Below are positions 34,420-42,350 of a stretch of DNA of 56,468 bases, piece after piece (positions within the stretch are counted from its first letter, which is position 1; the number at the start of each line of letters is the position of its first letter). Made by a program: the position numbers and the translations under genes. This DNA comes from Frankia sp. RB7 (GTDB taxonomy: Bacteria; Pseudomonadota; Alphaproteobacteria; Rhizobiales; Xanthobacteraceae), in contig JAUEPE010000041.1 of the NCBI GenBank assembly GCA_030403585.1, positions 1 to 56,468 on the forward strand, read 5' to 3'. Below the pieces are notes generated by a model. That model had not been told where the DNA came from. It ran no database searches and saw only the letters and a list, made by a program, of their open reading frames with translations.

Positions 34420-34474
34420 CAAGCCTGCTATCTCATTGATTTTTATTAATATATTGATATTATTGTGTTTTTCA

Positions 34475-34519
34475 TTGATATTTGTCGGGTTTTTGCCTAT
34501 ATTGAATGTCGGGTTTTTG
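34475..34519 (+). promoter_or_regulatory. promoter and direct-repeat operator of the AbiE pair
   Basis: TTGATA (34475-34480) and TATATT (34498-34503) are separated by exactly 17 bases, in an AT-rich island of about 80 bp. The 13-base repeat TGTCGGGTTTTTG occurs at 34483 (in the spacer) and at 34507 (next to the transcript start), 24 bases apart. Repeats placed so would let AbiEi block the promoter, in line with the known autorepression of AbiE systems. Confidence 0.7.
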
Positions 34520-34532
34520 TAGGAGGCCCAGC

Positions 34533-34949
34533 ATGCCGCGCAAGCCGACGCTACGCCAGAAGATCGAGCAACGGATCGCCCGCAAAGAGGGCGAGGACGT
34601 GTTCCTCACGCGCGAATTCAAGAAGCTCGGCGGCGAGGATCAGGTGTTGCGTGCGTTGCGTTCGCTGGTGGATGAGGGTCGTTTGGTGCGGCTCGGCTAC
34701 GGCATCTATGGCCGCGCGCGGCAATCGAGCTTGAGCGGCCAGCCGGTGCTCAGCAGCCCGGAAGGGTTTTTGGGCGTAGCCCATCAGGCACTCGACAAGC
34801 TCGGCGTCGCATGGGAGCCGACCGAGGCGCAACGTGCCTATAACGAAGGCCGCTCCACGCAGGTGCCGGTCAATCCCGTCGTCCGCGTCAAAGGCCGCTT
34901 CTCGCGGCATCTTCGCTACCGTAACGCGGAGCTCGTCCTTGAACGGTAA
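34533..34949 (+). CDS. AbiEi-type antitoxin (DUF6088-like)
   Basis: A 138-residue protein with AGGAGG seven bases before the ATG. The N-terminal part is a winged-helix DNA-binding domain (LRQKIEQRIARKEGEDVFLT, LGGEDQVLRALRSLVDEGRL, VRLGYGIYGRAR), the layout of AbiEi-like type IV antitoxins that neutralise without touching the toxin and repress their own operon. The C-terminal part (FLGVAHQALDKLGVAWEPTE, NPVVRVKGRFSRHLRYRN) would be the antitoxin domain. It overlaps the toxin gene by 11 bp. The promoter/operator is visible directly upstream. Confidence 0.87.
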   Translation: MPRKPTLRQKIEQRIARKEGEDVFLTREFKKLGGEDQVLRALRSLVDEGRLVRLGYGIYGRARQSSLSGQPVLSSPEGFLGVAHQALDKLGVAWEPTEAQRAYNEGRSTQVPVNPVVRVKGRFSRHLRYRNAELVLER

Positions 34950-35862
34950 GCCCACCATCGAGGAACTGCTCGAAGTTCAGGACTACTTCAAGCTGCCCGG
35001 CCCCGCTCTTGTCGAAAAGGACTGGTATGTGGTTCGGGCGCTGGCGGCTATCGCTGCCGTCGATCCCGGCGACTTCCGTCTTGTCTTCGGCGGCGGCACG
35101 GCGTTGAGCCGTGCGTACAAGCTGACCAAGCGCATGTCGGAAGACGTTGATCTCAAGATCGTCTGCAAGACCAATCCATCGCGTGGCGCGCTGCGCAAGT
35201 TTCGGACGGACATAACCGACGCGCTGCTTGCGGCGGGGTTCGAGTTCGATCCCGAGAACGAGAAGCACCGCGTCTCGATGTACAAGGGGCACTACACCAA
35301 ATACCAACTGCCCTATAAGGCGCTCGCCCAAGGAAACGGTTTGCGCCCGGACGTGCAAATCGAAACCTCTGTCTGGCCGCTGCGTCGCGATGCGGTCGAG
35401 AAACCCGTGATCTCGTTCGTTGCGGAAGCTTATGGCCGTGAGGCCGAGTTGCCGAAAATCGCCTGCTCCTCTGTCCTTGAGACCGCTGCCGAAAAGCTGG
35501 TCGCCCTGACATGGCGTGCGGGCTCCGAGCTTGCAGGCTTGCGGGAGGAGCGCGATCCGACTTTGGTGCGGCACATTTATGATCTGCACATGACGCGCGA
35601 AGCCTACGACATCGAACAGACCGCCGCCCTGGCGCTTGAGGTAATGAAGGCCGATGCCGAAACACGCGGGGACCGCTTTCCCGCGTGGAAGAAAGACCCG
35701 CTTGGCGAAACCCTGCGGGCCATAGAAGGCATCCCGAAAGACAACGTGTTTGTCGAGGGCTACGCCAATTTCCAGCGTGACATGGTATATGGCGACAAGC
35801 CGGATTTTGCGACGGCCATGACATCCCTGAACACGCTGGCGGATGCTTTGAGGAAGCTTTGA
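34939..35862 (+). CDS. AbiEii/AbiGii-family nucleotidyltransferase toxin
   Basis: A 307-residue protein from a TTG start (34939) with GGAG eight bases upstream, overlapping the antitoxin stop by 11 bp. Motif I of the nucleotidyltransferase fold is LVFGGGTALSRAYKLT at about 48-63, completed by SEDVDLKI with Asp69-x-Asp71. A later ETAAEKLVALTWRAGSEL helix carries the motif III region. AbiEii toxins pyrimidylate or add nucleotides to tRNA 3' ends and stop growth. All visible motif residues are intact, so the toxin should be active. It is the partner of the AbiEi protein and probably stabilises the element. Confidence 0.9.
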   Translation: MNGKPTIEELLEVQDYFKLPGPALVEKDWYVVRALAAIAAVDPGDFRLVFGGGTALSRAYKLTKRMSEDVDLKIVCKTNPSRGALRKFRTDITDALLAAGFEFDPENEKHRVSMYKGHYTKYQLPYKALAQGNGLRPDVQIETSVWPLRRDAVEKPVISFVAEAYGREAELPKIACSSVLETAAEKLVALTWRAGSELAGLREERDPTLVRHIYDLHMTREAYDIEQTAALALEVMKADAETRGDRFPAWKKDPLGETLRAIEGIPKDNVFVEGYANFQRDMVYGDKPDFATAMTSLNTLADALRKL

Positions 35863-35915
35863 CGCCGGACGGCGATGAGCGCTAGCCCATCGCCGGATTT
35901 TTGGGCGAACTCACG

Positions 35916-36296
35916 CTAGCCCGGTGGCAACGCTTCCACTCCGGCTTGATCGGGCAATGGCTCCGCTTCCGCGATGGTTGCGGCCAGATTCCGCACCGCC
36001 GCCGCAAGGTCGCCGCTGTCCCATGAAGCCACCACCTCGCGCGCGGCAATCAATAGGTCGGATGCTGCAAGGCGAAGGCGCATGGCGTCGCTTCGCCACG
36101 CGCAGATTGGATAGCCGTCGTCGTCCATGACGATGATTTCGTCGATGTCCAGCCCGGCATACGGCTCAAAATATAACTCGTGATCGCCTGCGGCGAGCGC
36201 GCGCGCCGCCGCAAGCGCTTGGGCGGGCGTGTCTCCAGAGATATCATGGATGGCCAGTTCTGCATCGGTGCTGAAGTGGACTTGATAGATAGGCAT
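35916..36296 (-). CDS. small conserved element protein
   Basis: A 126-residue protein with GAGGAG before the ATG. The N-terminal half is a compact alpha/beta module (YQVHFSTDAELAIHDISG, TPAQALAAARALAAGDHELY, GLDIDEIIVMDDDG), the C-terminal half an Ala-rich helix (LRLAASDLLIAAREVVASW). Proteins of this kind appear beside ParB/ArdC genes on rhizobial plasmids; I know no function. It ends the minus-strand run DUF2958-ArdC-ParB, 73 bp after the ParB stop. Confidence 0.72.
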   Translation of the reverse strand: MPIYQVHFSTDAELAIHDISGDTPAQALAAARALAAGDHELYFEPYAGLDIDEIIVMDDDGYPICAWRSDAMRLRLAASDLLIAAREVVASWDSGDLAAAVRNLAATIAEAEPLPDQAGVEALPPG

Positions 36297-36369
36297 GGGA
36301 TTTCTCCTCTTCTTGTTTTTGAGTTAGAGACGAGGCCGGAGCCGCCGACACGGCGGCTCCGGCACCCGG

Positions 36370-38259
36370 CTATTCGGCGGCCATGGCCATTGGCTCCGAT
36401 GTTTCAGGCGTGGGCATGCGAAGGACGGACGGCAACCAGCCCTTGCCCTTGAGCCGCTGCGCAGCGGCTTCCGCCATCGCCTGTTTCTTGAGGCCTGCGA
36501 TGTTTTCAGCGGCTTCGGGGGATGCGCCCTCGCGCACGGCTTCAAGGATGCGATCCTTGGAGACGCGGGCAAGGTAGTTCTCGGGTGTGGGCTCCCATAC
36601 CTCGGCCATGCGCAGGTTCACCGCCGTTGCGAGTTCGTCGGCGTTGTGAGTGACGCGCTTCTTGGGGGCGTGCACGGTGTCCACGGATAGCGATACGCAA
36701 TGCGCCAGAAGCTCGAGCCGTTCGTTGAGCGCGAGCACCCCGACAAAGGCCCAGAGCGCATCATGCTCCTCGGGCATGCGTTTTGCCCATTCGTCGTGCC
36801 GCTCGGCAACCGCAACCCCGGCAGGCGACTGCTCGATATCCGGAGCGTGGCTCTTCAGATAGGTCTCCCGGAGGCTGATGTTTAGGCAGGAACGCATATC
36901 CCGGTGCCGGAAGAAGGCTTGCTCGGCGAACGCATGCACCACCGCTTGTAATGCTACTGGCGAATGCCGCCCCAAGGCCTCACGCAACGCTGCCGTTCGG
37001 TAGGCGGTTAGCTCCGCTGTCAGGCTTTCCGCGATGGGTGCGGGGCCGTCTTTCGGCGAGGCCTCCTTCGTCGCTCGGGGCTCCCGGATATCGTCCTCGG
37101 GCTTGATGAAGCCGCGTTCGATCCGGACATCGCCGTCATGCGCAATGCTGACGATGGCACCGGCGCGGCTGACGCGTTGCGGGTCGTAGACCTCGGGGCC
37201 TTGCAGCGCCTCGATCTCGGCTTCGATCCGCTCACTTTCCTCGTCAGCGTTATCGCTGTCCCAATCGATGGCCTCCGCCTCAGCCGCAAGCAACGCAATT
37301 TTCTCCGCAACCTCCTCGGTGGGTTCCACGGGCTGCGCGTAAAAGCGGCGCATGTCGGAAACGGCGCTATGGTCATAGCGAAGCATGGTTTCGACCCATT
37401 TCCAGCCTTCGGCCTTCACCGCTTCGGCAAGGGCGGCAAGCTTCTCGGTGGCAAGCCGCTGGAGAATGGCGGCATCGGTAAGAAAGCCTTCGCTTTCCTC
37501 GTCGAACAGGTCGCGACTGATCGCGCCGCCTGCACCCTGATAGGCTTCGAGGCCGACAAAGAGGGCGCGGGGGTCGCTCGCCTCGACGTTCTCTTCGTTC
37601 AGCGCGCCGAGAATGTCCTCCCGCTCGGCGTATTCGCCGAGCGTTTCGAACACGCTTTCCTGCTTGGCATGATCGTCGGTGAAGGCATAGGCGGTGAGTT
37701 GCTCAAGGTTCAGTTTGTCGTCGCGGTACGCCCGCATGAGAACGGGGCTGATCGCAGCGAGCTTCAGGCGCTGCTTGACCACGGCGGGCGTCACCCCGAA
37801 GCGGGCGGCGATGTCATCGGCGCTCATGCCCTTGCCGGTGTGAAGCGCATGGAAGCGCTCGAACTGGTCGGCGGGGTGCATGGGTGTGCGGATTTCGTTC
37901 TCGGCGAGCGAGATTTCTTCCGCATCATGCTCGGTCTCGATGGTGCAGCGGATCGGCTCGGTCTTGGCGATCTCCTTGCGCTTGGCGCGAAGGAGAAGGG
38001 CCAGCCTGCGGCCCTCGCCGATGGTGACAAGAAACTTGCCTGTCGGCTCTCCTTTGTCGTCGCGCTCGGGCTCGACCACCGGGCTTTGCAGCAAGCCATG
38101 GGCGGCAATACTGGCCGCGAGCGCTTCGATGGCCTCCACCGGATGCGCTGTCTTGCGAGCGTTGCGGGGTGACTTCTTGAGGCGGTTAAGCGGAATAAAT
38201 TGCTCGGTGCCGCTGGCGGGGACGTTGGCGGCGTTCTTGGTGTTGCTCTTCTTGGTCAT
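36370..38259 (-). CDS. ParB/RepB/Spo0J-family nuclease-domain protein
   Basis: A 629-residue protein from an ATG with AAGGAGA upstream. The ParB N-terminal domain at about 20-130 contains EQFIPLNRLKKSPRNARKT, AASIAAHGLLQSPVVEP, ITIGEGRRLALLL and LAENEIRTPMHPADQFERF. A central HTH follows at about 130-200 (MSADDIAARFGVTPAVVKQR). The large C-terminal part (about 400 residues) is helical and acidic. This long form, common on alphaproteobacterial plasmids and conjugative elements, differs from chromosomal ParB and has no ParA beside it. It probably acts as a regulator or ssDNA-handling factor rather than in partition. It belongs to an operon with ArdC (75 bp before). Confidence 0.9.
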   Translation of the reverse strand: MTKKSNTKNAANVPASGTEQFIPLNRLKKSPRNARKTAHPVEAIEALAASIAAHGLLQSPVVEPERDDKGEPTGKFLVTIGEGRRLALLLRAKRKEIAKTEPIRCTIETEHDAEEISLAENEIRTPMHPADQFERFHALHTGKGMSADDIAARFGVTPAVVKQRLKLAAISPVLMRAYRDDKLNLEQLTAYAFTDDHAKQESVFETLGEYAEREDILGALNEENVEASDPRALFVGLEAYQGAGGAISRDLFDEESEGFLTDAAILQRLATEKLAALAEAVKAEGWKWVETMLRYDHSAVSDMRRFYAQPVEPTEEVAEKIALLAAEAEAIDWDSDNADEESERIEAEIEALQGPEVYDPQRVSRAGAIVSIAHDGDVRIERGFIKPEDDIREPRATKEASPKDGPAPIAESLTAELTAYRTAALREALGRHSPVALQAVVHAFAEQAFFRHRDMRSCLNISLRETYLKSHAPDIEQSPAGVAVAERHDEWAKRMPEEHDALWAFVGVLALNERLELLAHCVSLSVDTVHAPKKRVTHNADELATAVNLRMAEVWEPTPENYLARVSKDRILEAVREGASPEAAENIAGLKKQAMAEAAAQRLKGKGWLPSVLRMPTPETSEPMAMAAE

Positions 38260-38333
38260 GATGGTCTCCTTAAGAGTTGAGTTGATGTCGAATTGAAAAA
38301 TGTGGGACGCAGCGGACGCCGCTCGGGATGGGT

Positions 38334-39251
38334 TCATGCGGCCTCCCCGAGGGAGGCCGCACCCGGCTGGCGGGCGTTCAGAAAATCGGCGGCGGCTTGC
38401 GCATGCGCGGCGGCGGTGAAGATCGCCCGCTTGTCCTCTTTGAGAACCTTCAGCCAATGGTCGATGTAGCTGGCGTGTTCGCTGCGGAGCGCGGGGTTGA
38501 GGTCGAGCGTGGCACAGGTGAAGGCGCTTCCGAGTTCGGCGACGAGTTCTTCCATCGCGTAACCGGCATCGCCGAAACGCCTGCGGCCAAGATCGCGGTC
38601 AAGGCGCTTGGGGTGCCGCGTCCAGTGGGTGGCCTCATGCGCAAGGGTCGCGTAATAGCTTTCCGCATCTTGGAAGGCCTCGAAGGGCGGCATCTGGATA
38701 TGATCGGAGCGGATGGCGTAATAGGCATCCGGCCCGCCGTGGCGGATATCCGCGCCAAGCGATGCGAAGTAGGCTTCGGCCCGCTCGATGCGCGGCACGG
38801 CTTCGGTGACGGGTGCGGGCGGCGCGTAATAATGTGCGGGGAGCCCGTCAATCTGCTCGGTATTGAATACCGAATAGCCTTTCATGTAGTGGATTTCGGA
38901 CTCGGTTTGCTCGCCCGTGGCCTCCACCGTCTCGATGCGCGTGATGGAATTGGCGTAGACGGTGAGGCTGGCGCGCTCGCCCTTGCGCACCGCGCCGCCG
39001 AGGTCGATAGCTTGCTTGAAGGTCATCCAGATCGGCGAGCGGTAGCCCTTGGCGAGTGCTGCCATCCAGAGCGCAAGGATATTCACGCCGCGATAGGGAA
39101 TGCCGTTATGGCGGAGAGGCAAAAGCACCCTGCCCGCCATGTGGTCGGCGCTCCACGGCTTGCGCCACGGGCGAACGCCGCGCTCCAGTTCTTCAATGAT
39201 CTGGTCGGTGATGGTCTGATACACATCGCGGCGCGTGAGGGATTGTCGCAT
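38334..39251 (-). CDS. ardC: ArdC-like antirestriction protein (ssDNA-binding/zincin metallopeptidase)
   Basis: A 305-residue protein. The N-terminal domain (DVYQTITDQIIEELERGVRP, WRKPWSADH, PYRGVNILALWMAALAKGY) is the ArdC ssDNA-binding domain (DUF1738). The C-terminal domain is a SPRTN-like zincin with LAHEATHWTRHPKRL at about 203-217 (His205, Glu206, His209) and EELVAELGSAF as the third-ligand region. ArdC binds single-stranded DNA and protects incoming plasmid DNA from host restriction. This is a typical leading-region gene of conjugative elements. It is between DUF2958 (10 bp apart) and ParB on one strand. Confidence 0.9.
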   Translation of the reverse strand: MRQSLTRRDVYQTITDQIIEELERGVRPWRKPWSADHMAGRVLLPLRHNGIPYRGVNILALWMAALAKGYRSPIWMTFKQAIDLGGAVRKGERASLTVYANSITRIETVEATGEQTESEIHYMKGYSVFNTEQIDGLPAHYYAPPAPVTEAVPRIERAEAYFASLGADIRHGGPDAYYAIRSDHIQMPPFEAFQDAESYYATLAHEATHWTRHPKRLDRDLGRRRFGDAGYAMEELVAELGSAFTCATLDLNPALRSEHASYIDHWLKVLKEDKRAIFTAAAHAQAAADFLNARQPGAASLGEAA

Positions 39252-39261
39252 GGTCGTCCCC

Positions 39262-39606
39262 TTACGCGTTGATGCGCCCGAGGCGGCGCGCCTCGTCGGC
39301 ATAGGCGGAAAGGGTCTTGTCCGCGACGAAATGCAAATCGCGCTCGATACCGAGGCCGCGAAAACGAACGCTCTCGATTTCTTCGAGGCTCACATAGCCA
39401 AGCTCGGGCGTGCCCATGCCGAGGTCGCAAAGGCCGAACGCGATATCGGGGTTTTCGGGATCAAGCTCGGTGAGCAGCCACGTGGCCGCGCCCCACGGGA
39501 AGAAGAGTTTGACGGCGGGCTTGAAGTCGATGGTTTCTTCCCGTCCGGCGTTTGCCCTTCCGTTCGCGAGCATCGTCTCGCGGATTTCATCGGTGAGTAA
39601 TTTCAT
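39262..39606 (-). CDS. DUF2958 domain protein
   Basis: A 114-residue protein with GGAGG before its ATG: KLLTDEIRETMLANGRANAG, then DFKPAVKLFFPWGAATWLLT, DIAFGLCDLGMGTPELGYVS and EEIESVRFRGLGIERDLHF. This is the complete DUF2958 pattern, a plasmid-borne family of unknown function normally next to ArdC and ParB genes. It is the first gene of that operon. A hairpin in its leader may affect expression. Confidence 0.9.
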   Translation of the reverse strand: MKLLTDEIRETMLANGRANAGREETIDFKPAVKLFFPWGAATWLLTELDPENPDIAFGLCDLGMGTPELGYVSLEEIESVRFRGLGIERDLHFVADKTLSAYADEARRLGRINA

Positions 39607-39625
39607 TCTTGCCTCCTTGCTTTCT

Positions 39626-39647
39626 GGTTGCAGCTGCTGCTGCAACC
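39626..39647. other. leader hairpin before DUF2958
   Basis: GGTTGCAG-CTGCTG-CTGCAACC, a perfect 8-bp stem 20 bp upstream of the start codon of the DUF2958 gene. It could be an operator or an mRNA structure. The remainder of 39648-40031 shows no gene; it contains two GCTAGC sites 20 bp apart near 39977-39998. Confidence 0.45.
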
Positions 39648-40031
39648 CTGCCCTCGCGGCGAGCAGGCAGTAGGCAAGTGCAAGGAGGTTCCGAACGCGA
39701 CGCGCCGAGGGTCCACACGAGGGCCCCGCCTTGCGGGAGACGTGTGGAGGCGGCGCGGCGTGTTTGGATGCCTTGCGCGCGCCAAGGGCGCAGCCCTTTA
39801 GCAACAGAAAGAATGGATGCGAGCGGCTTGGCCGCTCCCCTTATACGCGCGAGCGGGGATCGGAGCCGGATGGCCGAGACGCCTCTTGGCGGCTCGGTTC
39901 ACGAGAGCCTCCCGGTGCGGCTTGCCGCACGCGCCCAACTGAAAATAAACGACAGCTTCAACAGCGCCGCTTGTTGGCTAGCTCATGCCACTGCTAGCAT
40001 GCGCCAGTTTTATTCATTCAAGGAATTTCAG

Positions 40032-40514
40032 ATGCCGGATCATTCAAAGATGCTCGCCTTGATTGCCGCTAGCGAGGACGAGGGGAAGCTGCGCACCTGG
40101 ATCGCGAATGCCCAAAGGGAAAAACAAAAAGACATCGAGGACGCCGCCTTTCGACGCTTGATCCACATCCTGCCGAAGGAGGCCCCCGGCACGGTGGAGC
40201 ACGATTTCTGGCGCACGATCCATGCCTTCGAGCACATGCTGACCGAGGAGCGAGGCAAGACGACACGGCTTGCGCGCACGCGGCAGAAGGTGGCGCGGGT
40301 GGGCGAGATCGCGACGCTGCGGGATTGGGCGTTGGGTAACAAGGGCACGGATGGCTTCACCATGCTGATCGAGCGCAACATGCCGGAGCTCACCGGCGAG
40401 GCGATCGTTTTGCGGCACGATGACCGGTTTGAGGCCAATGTCGTCGCGGCAGCCCGCAAGCGCCTCGAGGAAGCGGGGGTGGACGTTTCGCGTTTGCCAG
40501 GGAGAGTGGGTTAG
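40032..40514 (+). CDS. hypothetical element protein
   Basis: A 160-residue helical cytosolic protein with AAGGAA before its ATG. It reads HSKMLALIAASEDEGKLRTW, IANAQREKQKDIEDAAFRRL, EHDFWRTIHAFEHMLTEERG and RTRQKVARVGEIATLRDWAL. Alphaproteobacterial plasmids often carry this kind of protein next to DUF2958/ArdC genes; no function is known. Its C-terminal part (AIVLRHDDRFEANVVAAARK) could bind nucleic acid, but no motif supports that. It is divergent from the DUF2958 operon. Confidence 0.72.
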   Translation: MPDHSKMLALIAASEDEGKLRTWIANAQREKQKDIEDAAFRRLIHILPKEAPGTVEHDFWRTIHAFEHMLTEERGKTTRLARTRQKVARVGEIATLRDWALGNKGTDGFTMLIERNMPELTGEAIVLRHDDRFEANVVAAARKRLEEAGVDVSRLPGRVG

Positions 40515-40586
40515 CTTCGCTACCCCTCAAAGCGTGCGCGCCGAAGTCGTTAGGGGCGTCTCACCTATTTCTTTGCGTGCCTCGCA

Positions 40587-40604
40587 GACATTCCCATCCA
40601 TTCC
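40587..40604. repeat. direct repeat motif, looser copy 3
   Basis: ACATTCCCATCCATTCCG shares 13 of 18 bases with the motif at 33073 and 33774. It lies 70 bp before the membrane protease-like gene. Confidence 0.3.
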
Positions 40605-40673
40605 GCGGCCTGCAAATAGCGTCAGGCGGCGGGCTGAATAAATTGAGCGTGAGCTTCCATTGGGAGAGCACGC

Positions 40674-41765
40674 ATGCTGAAACCGTTTGCGCGACACGGC
40701 TGGTCGAGGTCCGTCAAAGACGGGCGCTGGTCTGCCCACGGCATCACCTATCAAGCCTTCAATCAGGCACGCCCGCAAGCGGACGCCTGGTATGAGCAGC
40801 TTTTTCTGGCCGCCTTCGCGACTTTCATCCTGTGCATCTTGATCCTCGCGCTGTGTGACGTTTCAGGCGGAACGAAGCCACGTGCGCCTCATCGCACGGC
40901 GAAGCCCGCGGAGGCGAACCTGCCATCCCCGCAAAAACCAGAACCGGTCGTCACCCCGCCGGAGATCGGCTCCGCACAGCCGTATCTCGCCATGCAGGCA
41001 ATTGCCGATCAGCAACGGAAGCTTCTCTACATCAACCTGTGGGGTGAAGTAGGGGCGCGCGACGGTCAGCGCTTTCGCGAGCTGGTGACGCCCTATATTC
41101 GCTCAGGGTATCTCCTCTCCCGCGTGACGATTTCCTCCCCCGGCGGCATAGGCGAGGCGGCCATGGACATCGGCGAACAGATCCGGACGCTGCGGAGCGA
41201 GGTGCGTGTTCCGTTCCGCGATAGGAAGGGCGAGCCGCATTGCGTCTTCAAGCAAGCCACGCAAGACAAGGTGCGACCGGAAGGGGAAGGCCTTGCGGAC
41301 CCCGATGGCTTTGCCTGCCTCTGCGCCAGCGCATGCTCTTTCATCTGGGCCAGCGGCTTCCGCCGCGACGGGGACGTCATCGGGATGCACATGTTCCGCT
41401 TCGTGGATGACGGTGGACCACAATGGTCCGAGCGCGAGCTTCGCAGGCAAACGGCGCTCGGCCTGCGCAAGTTCGACGGCTTCCTCGCCCGGATGGGCAT
41501 GCCCGCACCCATCCGTGCGCAGGCCTGGGCGACGCCGCCCGAGAGCATGTACGACCTCACGCCCTCCGAGATCACCACCATGACGCGGGAGACGGCGTTC
41601 GCCCGTGCTCGCGAGGCGAGCTGCCGCTCGGGCGCCGATCCCTTTCCCAAATGGGAACCGCTAACGCCATCGAACGATGCTGCGCGGTCACCCTGCGATC
41701 AACGGATGCTGCTGGCCCTCATGCGGCTCGGCGCGGCGCGCTATCTCGGGCGGTTGGATAGCTAG
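40674..41765 (+). CDS. membrane-anchored ClpP/SppA-like serine protease
   Basis: A 363-residue protein. One transmembrane helix at about 42-61 (QLFLAAFATFILCILILALC) precedes a Pro/Lys-rich linker and a ClpP-like domain. The oxyanion loop is ISSPGGIGEAAMDIG at about 153-167. The nucleophile loop is CLCASACSFIWASG with Ser219, the His loop is VIGMHMF with His239, and YDLTPSE (Asp294) fits the Asp position of ClpP-type triads. Cys216, Cys218 and Cys221 around the nucleophile suggest an oxidising compartment, so the domain is likely periplasmic. The substrate is unknown. It is divergent from nothing and stands alone with 108 bp upstream space to its neighbour. Confidence 0.75.
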   Translation: MLKPFARHGWSRSVKDGRWSAHGITYQAFNQARPQADAWYEQLFLAAFATFILCILILALCDVSGGTKPRAPHRTAKPAEANLPSPQKPEPVVTPPEIGSAQPYLAMQAIADQQRKLLYINLWGEVGARDGQRFRELVTPYIRSGYLLSRVTISSPGGIGEAAMDIGEQIRTLRSEVRVPFRDRKGEPHCVFKQATQDKVRPEGEGLADPDGFACLCASACSFIWASGFRRDGDVIGMHMFRFVDDGGPQWSERELRRQTALGLRKFDGFLARMGMPAPIRAQAWATPPESMYDLTPSEITTMTRETAFARAREASCRSGADPFPKWEPLTPSNDAARSPCDQRMLLALMRLGAARYLGRLDS

Positions 41766-41853
41766 GTCAGTTCCATCAGGGCAGCACGTGACGAGCCGCG
41801 GTCCGTGATGTATCAGGCACCTGTGGTCGCGATTGAATCCTGAAAGGCGAGAG

Positions 41854-42087
41854 ATGGCGAAGCGTTACTTCTTCCATATACGGCATGGCGAGCAGGGCGA
41901 ACACGTATCAATCGATGACGAGGGTACGGAGTTCGCGACCCAGCGCGAGGCGGATGACTACGGCGCGCGTGTTGCCTGTGACATCAGCATGGATGACTTC
42001 CATTATGGCGATGCCGAGGTATCCGTCGTGGATGACTCCGGCAACGAGATTGCACGCCACCCGTACTACCCGAAACAGCAAAGCTAA
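41854..42087 (+). CDS. DUF6894 family protein
   Basis: A 77-residue acidic protein matching the DUF6894 pattern: RYFFHIRHGEQGEHVSIDDE, GTEFATQREADDYGARVACD and VVDDSGNEIARHPY. AAAGGCGAG stands before the ATG. DUF6894 proteins are numerous in Bradyrhizobium and Methylobacterium, small, cytosolic and of unknown role. It is 88 bp behind the protease-like gene and ends the plus-strand run, facing the PLD-fold gene. Confidence 0.85.
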   Translation: MAKRYFFHIRHGEQGEHVSIDDEGTEFATQREADDYGARVACDISMDDFHYGDAEVSVVDDSGNEIARHPYYPKQQS

Positions 42088-42146
42088 TCCCGGAGCTTAC
42101 CGTCCGCAGCGAAGCGAAAGCGCATTGAAAAGGCAGCCGGGCCTGC

Positions 42147-42251
42147 GGCAGTGATAGCGACGCGGGCATGAAATGACCGCGGGACGCACGACCGACTGCT
42201 GTTCTGAGACCGGTTAACAGGGCAACCGAGGAGGGGCAGTGATAGCGACGC
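42147..42251. repeat. intergenic direct repeat
   Basis: GGCAGTGATAGCGACGC occurs at 42147-42163 and 42235-42251, exactly 88 bases apart. In both copies it is followed by a loosely conserved stretch (GCATGAAATGACCGCGGG and AACGCAAGTGACGGCGGG). The pair fills the convergent gap between the DUF6894 and PLD genes, so an RNA-end or operator role is open. Confidence 0.5.
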
Positions 42252-42350
42252 CGGAACGCAAGTGACGGCGGGCCCCGAGGCGAGTGCCCCCGGCGAAGAA
42301 CACATTAGCTTTACCCTACACCGCACAGTCATGTTCTGCAGAACTTCGAC

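Noticed and set aside
36370..38259. ParB as evidence for a replicating plasmid
   Set aside because: No ParA, RepA/B/C or origin is near, and a tRNA and core genes adjoin; long ParB-like proteins are common on integrated elements.
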